Origin: Saprospirales bacterium
Lineage (GTDB): Bacteria; Bacteroidota; Bacteroidia; Chitinophagales; JADIYW01
Length of the DNA stretch: 22,348 bases
Direction: 5' to 3'
Assembly (NCBI GenBank): GCA_016711605.1
Contig: JADJSS010000049.1
Span: forward strand, 1 to 22,348
Position numbers and translations under genes: made by a program. The notes beneath the pieces are model-generated. The model was not told where the DNA came from. It saw nothing but the letters and a program-made list of their open reading frames with translations, and ran no database searches. Shown here one piece after another: positions 16,146 through 22,348 of the stretch. Numbering within the stretch: position 1 is the first letter of the stretch; every line of letters begins with the position of its first letter.

Positions 16146-17738
16146 ATGAAAAAGATTTTAACTATTATGATGATTCTTCCTTCATTTTTGTTTGCACAAA
16201 CCGCAAAATTGACTTGGAGTCCTGAATTAGAAATTAAAAAGAAAACCTATATTGATGATATTATACATACAGACAGCAGTGGTATTTATTATACTACGGT
16301 AGAAAGGCAAGGTGGTTTATACGGTGGAATGCGTGCGCCAAAATCCGAAAGCATAGAAAAAATTTCAACTAATTTTAAACCAATATTTTCAAAAGAAAAT
16401 ACTGCACTCGAAGAAGATTACAGGCCTAACGGAATGTTTTTTGCCAAACAAATTTCTTAAATTTCATGAGTTACTATACCAGAAAACAAGGTGGCTCAAA
16501 TATTATGTAACAACAACAGATTTGAATGGAAGCACCAGTCCTGATTCCAAAGAATATTTAAGCATTAATGAAGATAATTTTGCAAAAGTTGCTAATCTAT
16601 CAATTGTTGCATCACATGATAATTCTAACTTTTGGTAGTTGCTGAGAGAAGCATCCAGAAAAACCTGAAAGAAGATGGTAAAATCAGCTTAACGGTTTTA
16701 TCAAATACAGGTGATAAAATCTGGCAGCGTTTTCTAAATATCAGCAATAAATTGGATGGACAAATAAATATTATTCAGGAACAAATTACACCCTAACGGT
16801 ACCGTCTATTTATTACTGAAAGAATATCTTACAGAAAAATAAAGAAACCATAAAAGATAATAATGGTAAAAAAAAGTTCCTGGCTATAAATATCGAATTA
16901 TTCGTCTTTCTGAAAACGGTGCCAACACGAAAGATTTTGCAATCGACTTGGGAAAATTGTATATCAATTCTGCAGATTTAAAAATCAATACACAATCCAA
17001 TAATTTAGTTTGTTCTGGATTCTGCAACGACCAAGACAATGAAGTTTTAAAAGGATTTGCTTTTATTTTGAAATTGATGGAAGCGGAAACACCATCAAAA
17101 AAATAATAAAGATTTTCCACAAGATTTTGTAGAAGAATTTAAGAAAAACAAAGGCACCAAAAAAAGATAAAAAAATAACGACGATGATGATTTAGGTTTA
17201 GCAAAAAGCTTTAGAATTGATAAGATATTTGCACGAAAAGATGGTGGTGCATATTTAGTTTCGGAATTTTATGAATTGGTAATTTCTACCAGTTATTCCA
17301 AATATGGAACTACTACTATCCATTATTTCAGCAATGATATTTTGGTTGTAGACGTTGACTCAGATGGTTCAATTGATTGGTTTAACAGAATACCTAAACG
17401 CCAACATGAAATTAATCAATACAAATATTCATCTTATATCAGTGCATTAATTGGCGACAAACTTGCAGTTGTTTTTAATGATAATCCTAGAATTTAGAAA
17501 TTGAAGATGATGAAAAATCAGCAGGTGTTTATGGCAGTTTCAAAAAAACAAATTGTATGATGTATCTAATAGATAAAACGAAAACAACGACTAAAAAGGA
17601 ATTATTCAGAAACAACGAAATTGAAACAATATTATGTCCGATGAAAGCAGAGTAGTAGATGAAAATACAATTATTTTATACGCTGAAAAAGGCAAAAACA
17701 ATGATGTAAAATTAGGCAAATTAACAATTACACCTTAA
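16146..17738 (+). CDS. Secreted protein of about 530 residues, broken by many frameshifts
   Basis: ATG 16146 begins a signal peptide (ILTIMMILPSFLFAQ). Coding text then passes through several frames: WSPELEIKKKTYIDDIIHTD and on to 16460; FHELLYQKTRW and YYVTTTDLNGSTSPDSKEYL (16441-16638); KYRIIRLSENGANTKDFAID (about 16890-17100); LGLAKSFRIDKIFARKDGGA and DILVVDVDSDGSIDWFNRIP (about 17190-17497); and ENTIILYAEKGKNNDVKLGK ending TITP with TAA at 17736-17738. A terminator follows 17 bases later, so this is one gene. The content (VDSDGSIDWFNRIPK, repeated strands) resembles beta-propeller-type secreted proteins of Bacteroidota, but no family is certain. The breaks are most likely sequencing errors, as in the conserved genes downstream. 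Confidence 0.6.
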
Positions 17739-17755
17739 TACAAAACTAAGTAAAT

Positions 17756-17786
17756 AAAAAGGAACAATTCGTTGTTCCTTTTTTTT
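17756..17786. terminator. Bidirectional terminator between convergent genes
   Basis: Stem AAAAAGGAACAA (17756-17767), loop TTCG, then TTGTTCCTTTTT (17772-17783) and more T. The UUCG tetraloop is especially stable. It lies between the + gene ending at 17738 and the - gene ending at 17802, with A/T runs on both sides, so it can serve both. Confidence 0.9.
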
Positions 17787-17801
17787 ATAAATAATTCTGC
17801 T

Positions 17802-18617
17802 TTATACAAAAAATCAGGCGTTAATTCTACACCAGGTTTTACAGCATATTGTTCTAAATCTGTAATACCTTCGCTGATTAAAACTTCATCATCCATAAAG
17901 AATTACCTGTTGATGTTTTAGCATCACGCTTTAAGATGTAATATGCAGCGTCACCCATTATTTCTGGTTTGCGCGATGAATTGGCAAACCGTTTCGCCAC
18001 CTAATAAATTGACTACAGCAGCTGTCGCAATCGTCGTTCTTGGCCACAATGCATTTACACCAACTTTTCCTTTATATTCACCAGCAAGACCAAGCACTAC
18101 TAAACTCATTCCAAACTTAGCGATAGAATAACCAGTGTGACCAGCAAACCAACGCTCTGTAATAGAAGTTAATGGTGGTGCCAACATTAATATTTGTGGA
18201 TTTTCTGATTTCAACAAATAAGGCAAACATATTTTAGAACAAACAAAAGTTCCTCTCGTGTTAATGTCTTGCATTAAATCATAGCGTTTCAATTCAGTTG
18301 TGCAATTGGCGACAAATTGATAGCTGATGCATTGTTGATTAAAATATCAATACCACCAAACGTATCCACTGCTTGCTTCACCGCTGCTGCTACTTCATCT
18401 TCATTTCTGATATCACATTTAATTCCTAAACCTTTGCCACCAACTTTGGTCATATCGTCAGCAGCCGTATAAATCGTGCCACCAAGTTTTGGATTTTCTT
18501 CGGTGCTTTTGCTGCGATAACGATGTTAGCACCTTCTTGCGCTAAGCGCAAACCTATTGCGTGACCAATACCACGCGTTCCACCTGAAATAAATACTGTT
18601 TTGTTTTTGAATCACAT
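17802..18617 (-). CDS. HSDL2-like short-chain dehydrogenase/reductase (frameshifted)
   Basis: About 270 residues, read on the - strand through several frames. It starts near 18617 with the NAD(P)-binding motif TVFISGGTRGIGHAIGLRLA, then EGANIVIAAK, then GGIDILINNASAINLSPIAQ (NNAS motif). The middle frame (18292-17951) has YDLMQDINTRGTFVCSK, FAGHTGYSIAKFGMS (the Y-x-x-x-K catalytic pair) and VNALWPRTTIATAAV, a combination typical of hydroxysteroid-dehydrogenase-like protein 2. It ends with MDDEVLISEGITDLEQYAV and, if one T is added to the run at about 17808-17813, DFFV and a stop at 17802. The ATG at 18617 is followed by an in-frame TGA that one missing base would explain. The role in lipid or acyl metabolism is inferred from its beta-oxidation neighbours. 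Confidence 0.8.
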
Positions 18618-18703
18618 AAACTAGATTTTGAATTGCAATATAGTAGTTTAATTAAACTTTTCCTTTGTAAATTAAATTATCTTCTTCAATAACTTAACTT
18701 TCA

Positions 18704-18727
18704 ATTTACAATGCATGCATTGTAAAT
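18704..18727. promoter_or_regulatory. Perfect 24-base palindrome, candidate operator of the beta-oxidation locus
   Basis: The half-site ATTTACAATGCA is followed directly by its exact reverse complement. It sits in the 224-base spacer between the divergent SDR and thiolase genes, 115 bases before the thiolase start. A TATATTTA box resembling the Bacteroidota -7 element (TAnnTTTG) begins 4 bases downstream at 18731, so a dimeric repressor bound here would overlap the promoter. TetR-type regulators commonly control fatty-acid degradation genes through such sites; which regulator acts here is unknown. Confidence 0.6.
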
Positions 18728-18841
18728 CAGTATATTTACTTCATAAAAAATTAAAATGAAATATCCATTATAATATGTTTGCAGATAGCAATTACTTTTT
18801 GGATATTCCATGTCACAACTAAAAACAAATAAATAAACAAC

Positions 18842-20111
18842 ATGAAAAAGTAGTATTTATAGATGGTGTTCGTACACCTTTTGAAATCAGGTACAGATTA
18901 TATGGATTTAATGTCCTATCAATTAGGACAATTCGCTATCAAAGGATTATTAGATAAAACTGGCATTGATGTAAATGAAATTGATAGAGTTATCTATGGC
19001 AATGTAATTTCTAATGTACGTACGGAAAACGTTGCTCGCGAAGCTGCTGTAACTGCAGGTATACCTGTGAAAGCACCAGCAAATACGGTGAAACAAGCTT
19101 GTATTTCTGCAAATCAAGCCATGTGTAATGCTGTTGATTCTATTCAATTAGGAAGAGCTGATGTGATTATTTCTGGTGGAACAGAATGCACTTCTGATAC
19201 ACCAATTGGATACACCAAAGAAATGCGTAAAAATTATTCGCAGCTCAAAAATTAACTCCACTCAATAGAATATGCGAAATTTGCAACTACTTTGCGTCCA
19301 AGTGATTTTTTACCAGACAGACCATCTGTTTCTGAATTTATTACAGGAAGAACAATGGGACAAGATTGCGAAATCTTAGCACAAAAATTTGGCGTAACAC
19401 GCGAAGAGCAAGATGAATTTGCAACTGCATCACATCAAAACGCTGCAAAGCACAAGAAGCTGGTTTATTAAATGATATCATTTCAGTTCAATTACCACCA
19501 AACTTTACAGCTATCACTAAAGATAATGGTGTTCGTGGCGATTCTACAGTAGAAAAATGGCTAAACTAAAACCTGCATTTGATAAATATGTTGGAACTAT
19601 CACAGCAGCAAACGCTTCGTTCTTAACGGATGGCGCAACAGCTGTTTTATTAACTTCAGAAGACAAAGCAAAAGAATTAGGTTTAACACCAAAAGCAGAA
19701 ATCGTTGATTATGCTTTCACTGGTGGCGATTTATATGAAGAATTATTATTAGGACCAGCTTATTCCATTGCAGCGGTTTTAAAACAAACTGGTTTAACCA
19801 TTGCTGATATTGATGTCTTGGAAATTCACGAAGCATTTGCTGGACAAGTTTTAGCCAACTTAAATGCATTAAAATCTGCTGAATGGTGCAAAAACAATTA
19901 GGTTTAGATAAACCAATTGGTTAAATTCCATAAAACAAATTAAATACTTGGGGTGGCTCTTTAGCAATCGGTCATCCATTTGGCGCAACTGGCGGTCGTT
20001 TAATTACCATGGCAGCAAATCGCTTGCAAAAAAGAAGGTGGTAAATATGCTTTATTGGCAGCTTGCGCAGCTGGTGCACATGGTCACGCAATGATTATTA
20101 AGAAATATTAA
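18842..20111 (+). CDS. fadI: Acetyl-CoA acyltransferase (thiolase), FadI type, frameshifted
   Basis: Performs the last step of beta-oxidation, thiolytic cleavage of 3-ketoacyl-CoA by CoA. It starts at ATG 18842 (MKKVVFIDGVRTPF after restoring an A). The nucleophile Cys is in KQACISANQAMCNAV (about residue 92). The chain continues with FLPDRPSVSEFITGRTMGQD, which resembles FadI more than FadA, then TAANASFLTDGATAVLL, VLEIHEAFAGQVLANL (catalytic His), NTWGGSLAIGHPFGATGGR and ACAAGAHGHAM (second Cys). The length, about 420 residues, is normal. Frame breaks near 18850, 18880, 19250, 19455, 19550, 19885, 19925 and 20030 are single-base indels, since the protein resumes exactly each time. It lies 53 bases upstream of fadJ, with which it would form the trifunctional complex. 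Confidence 0.88.
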
Positions 20112-20117
20112 TTCATT

Positions 20118-20155
20118 AGACCTTCAAGGTTTTGAAAACCTTGAAGGTCTTTTAA
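20118..20155. terminator. Long palindrome with T-tract between fadI and fadJ
   Basis: A 16-bp perfect stem, AGACCTTCAAGGTTTT (20118-20133) with 20135-20150, and a single central G, followed by TTTTAAA. It could act as a terminator or attenuator between the two genes. Similar ACCTTCAAGGTTTT palindromes are, from memory, common as dispersed intergenic repeats in Bacteroidota, so it may equally be a repeat element. Confidence 0.65.
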
Positions 20156-20164
20156 ATAAAAACA

Positions 20165-22347
20165 ATGGCAACTATAAAACAAGAAGATTTTTTACCATAG
20201 AAAAGAATGCGAACGGTGTTTGCACTATTTGGATGGATCAAAAAGGTGAAAAGGTAAATACCATCAGTCCTACATTAATTTCATTATTTGAAGAAGTGTA
20301 TGACGACTTAGACAAAGACGCATCTATTAAAGCTTTTGTATTAACCAGCAAGAAGAAAGATTTCATTGCAGGTGCAGATATTGAGATGTTTAAAAAAGTT
20401 GAAAAAAAAGGCGATTTCGAACCTATTACTCGAAAAGGGCAAGCTATTTTAAATAAAATTGCAGCGTCTAAAAAACCTATAGTTGCTGCCATTCATGGTA
20501 ATTGCTTAGGTGCTGGTTTAGAAATTGCATTGGCTTGTCATGCACGAAGTTGCATCGAATGATAAGTCAACAAAAATGGCATTGCCTGAAGTAAAATTGG
20601 GTTTGTTGCCTGGTGGTGGTGGCACACAACGTTTACCAAGATTAATTGGTTTACAAGCTGCATTAGATATGATGTTAACTGGTAAAAACATGTTTCCATA
20701 TCCAGGTTTAAAAGCAGGTTTGGTTGACAAAGTAGTGCATGTTTCTTCTTTACAAAATGCTGCCAAAAATGGCATTGGAATTAATTGCAACTCCAATTAA
20801 ACGTGAAAGAAACGAATTGAATTTGGATACTCTAAAAGCTGGTTTTCCTGCCATTCAGAAATCAATTATGGGTTTAGTGTTAGAAGCGCCTTTAGTAAAT
20901 AAAATCGTTTTTGGCCAAGCAAAAAAATGGTGGATAAACAAGCGCATGGCAACTATCCAGCTCCTTATAGAATTTTAGAATGTGTAGAAATTGGCTGGAA
21001 CCAAGGCATGGAAAAAGGTTTGGATGCGAAGCAACAAAATTCGAAGAGCTTATCTTGTCTCCTGTTTCGCGTCAGTTAATCAATATCTTTTTTGCCATGA
21101 CCGACAAAAAGAAAAATCCGTACGGCGAAGATAAAGTGAAACATGTACATCGTTTAGGTATGATTGGCGCAGGTTTCATGGGTGCTGGTATTGCTGAGGT
21201 TTCGATGGATGATGATATTCATGTATTGTTGAAAGACATTAATCAAGACATGATCAATTCTGCATACAAAACAATCTACAACGATTACAATAAAAAAGTA
21301 CAGAAAAAAGCACTTACAAAAATTGAATTAGAAGAAAAAATGGCGCTATTGCAAGGTTCTTTAAATTATGAAGATTTAGATAATCAGGAAATAATTATAG
21401 AAGCAGTTTTTGAAGATTTAAAAATTAAACAAGCTATTTTAAAAGATGAAACCAATTCAAAACAAATACTATTTTTGCGTCTAACACTTCAGCTTTACCA
21501 ATAAAAGCGATTGCTGCGAATGCAAAGAATCCTGAATTAGTGATTGGTATGCACTACTTTTCACCTGTTCCGAAAATGCCATTACTCGAAATTATTAAAA
21601 CAGATAAAACAGCAGATTGGGTAACAGCTACTTGTTTTGATGTTGGTGTTCGCCAAGGTAAAACCGTTATAGTTGTAAATGATGGACCAGGTTTTTATAC
21701 CACTCGTATTTTAGCACCTTTAATGAACGAAGCACAATTGATGTTAGATGAAGGAGGCGATATATTACAGATAGATAAAGAGATGAATTTATTTGGATAT
21801 CCTGTTGGACCAATTACTCTTTCTGATGAAGTAGGTATTGATGTTGGCGCGCATATTATGAGTGGCGAGTTAATGACTGAAATGTTAAAACTTCGCCAGA
21901 TTTTAAAGTAAGCAAAACCTTGTTAGAAATTTCAAAAGCTGGTACATAAAGGCAGAAAAAAAAAAAGGATTTTATAAGTATGATGAAAAGGGCAAAAAAT
22001 TTCTGGACAAGTAGACAGCGAAATCTATTCTTATTATGGTGGAAATTCCGTAAGAAATTAGATGCAACAGAAATACATCACCGTTGTGCGTTTGCCATGG
22101 TAAATGAAGCTGCATTATGTTTAGAAGAAGGTATTATTGCCAATCCGTTAGATGGTGATATTGGTGCTATCTTTGGACTTGGTTTTCCGCCTTTCCGTGG
22201 CGGTCCATTCAGATATGTAGATAGCATTGGTGCACAAAAAGCAGTAGAGATATTACAAGATTTAGAGCAACGGTTTGCAGTCCGATTTAAACCAGCACAA
22301 ATATTAGTAGATTATGCAAAAGCTGGAAGAAGTTTTACGATAAATAG
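20165..22347 (+). CDS. fadJ: Multifunctional beta-oxidation protein, FadJ type (enoyl-CoA hydratase / 3-hydroxyacyl-CoA dehydrogenase), frameshifted
   Basis: Catalyses the second and third steps of beta-oxidation. It starts at ATG 20165. The N-terminal crotonase domain shows DFIAGADIEMFKKV, HGNCLGAGLEIALACHA (oxyanion hole) and LPEVKLGLLPGGGGTQRLPR (catalytic Glu). The NAD-binding domain begins at RLGMIGAGFMGAGIAEV (21,150-21,200), followed by FASNTSALPI, GMHYFSPVPKMPLLEII (catalytic His) and NDGPGFYTTRILAPLMNEA. The C-terminal domain has LFGYPVGPITLSDEVGID and GLGFPPFRGGPFRYVD. Adding one T at about 22335 gives the family ending GRSFYDK and a TAG at 22345-22347, so the gene is essentially complete at about 725 residues. 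At least nine single-base breaks interrupt it (for example about 20197, 20550, 20765, 20925, 21027, 21465, 21897), all consistent with sequencing errors. It is probably in one operon with fadI. Confidence 0.9.
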
Positions 22348-22348
22348 T

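Noticed and set aside
18771..18812. Spaced inverted repeat AATATCC ... GGATATT upstream of fadI
   Set aside because: Only 7 bp with a spacer of more than 30 bases in AT-rich DNA; chance is likely.
18842..22347. fadI and fadJ as true pseudogenes
   Set aside because: Active-site motifs are intact and only single-base indels occur, many at homopolymers; sequence error is the simpler explanation.

Overview
The window looks like AT-rich chromosomal DNA from a member of the Bacteroidota. The main evidence is a 1035-residue phosphatase ending in a type IX secretion (Por) sorting domain, several short secreted proteins and lipoproteins, and Bacteroidota-like beta-oxidation genes. The genus cannot be named from sequence alone.

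Region 1 (1 to about 11,335) is an array of gene cassettes, all on the + strand. Each cassette normally holds one gene and ends in an 85-145 base imperfect inverted repeat. I read these repeats as integron attC recombination sites. The strongest evidence is that the first 7 or more bases of a cassette (GTT...) are the reverse complement of the bases just before the repeat at the end of that same cassette, and this pairing differs from cassette to cassette. No integrase gene is visible. By orientation it would lie upstream of position 1, or the array is a cluster of attC sites lacking an integrase (CALIN). The cassettes carry a zinc-protease-like protein with an SH3-like tail, a lipoprotein, a small membrane protein, an ORF-less and highly structured cassette, an MmeI-like restriction-modification enzyme that has lost its nuclease motif, a DUF2716-like protein, a secreted protein, a protein with a duplicated domain, a membrane-anchored HExxH protein, and two decayed secreted proteins. 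The distal repeats and cassettes (8 onward) are progressively degraded, as expected for the oldest end of an integron.

Region 2 (11,400-17,800) is ordinary chromosome: a multi-pass membrane protein, the large secreted metallophosphoesterase on the - strand, a secreted protein with a clear terminator, and a long secreted protein broken by frameshifts.

Region 3 (17,800-22,348) is a fatty-acid beta-oxidation locus. A short-chain dehydrogenase (HSDL2-like) on the - strand diverges from a FadI-type thiolase and a FadJ-type multifunctional protein on the + strand. The divergent spacer contains a perfect 24-base palindrome that is a good operator candidate.

Sequence quality matters here. From about 16.4 kb to the end, every conserved gene is broken by single-base indels, often in homopolymers, while the protein sequence resumes perfectly in another frame. 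These are most likely sequencing errors, not pseudogenes, so such genes are annotated over their full span. Scattered indels of the same kind also occur at 2.47 kb, in cassettes 10-11 and at 11.65 kb.
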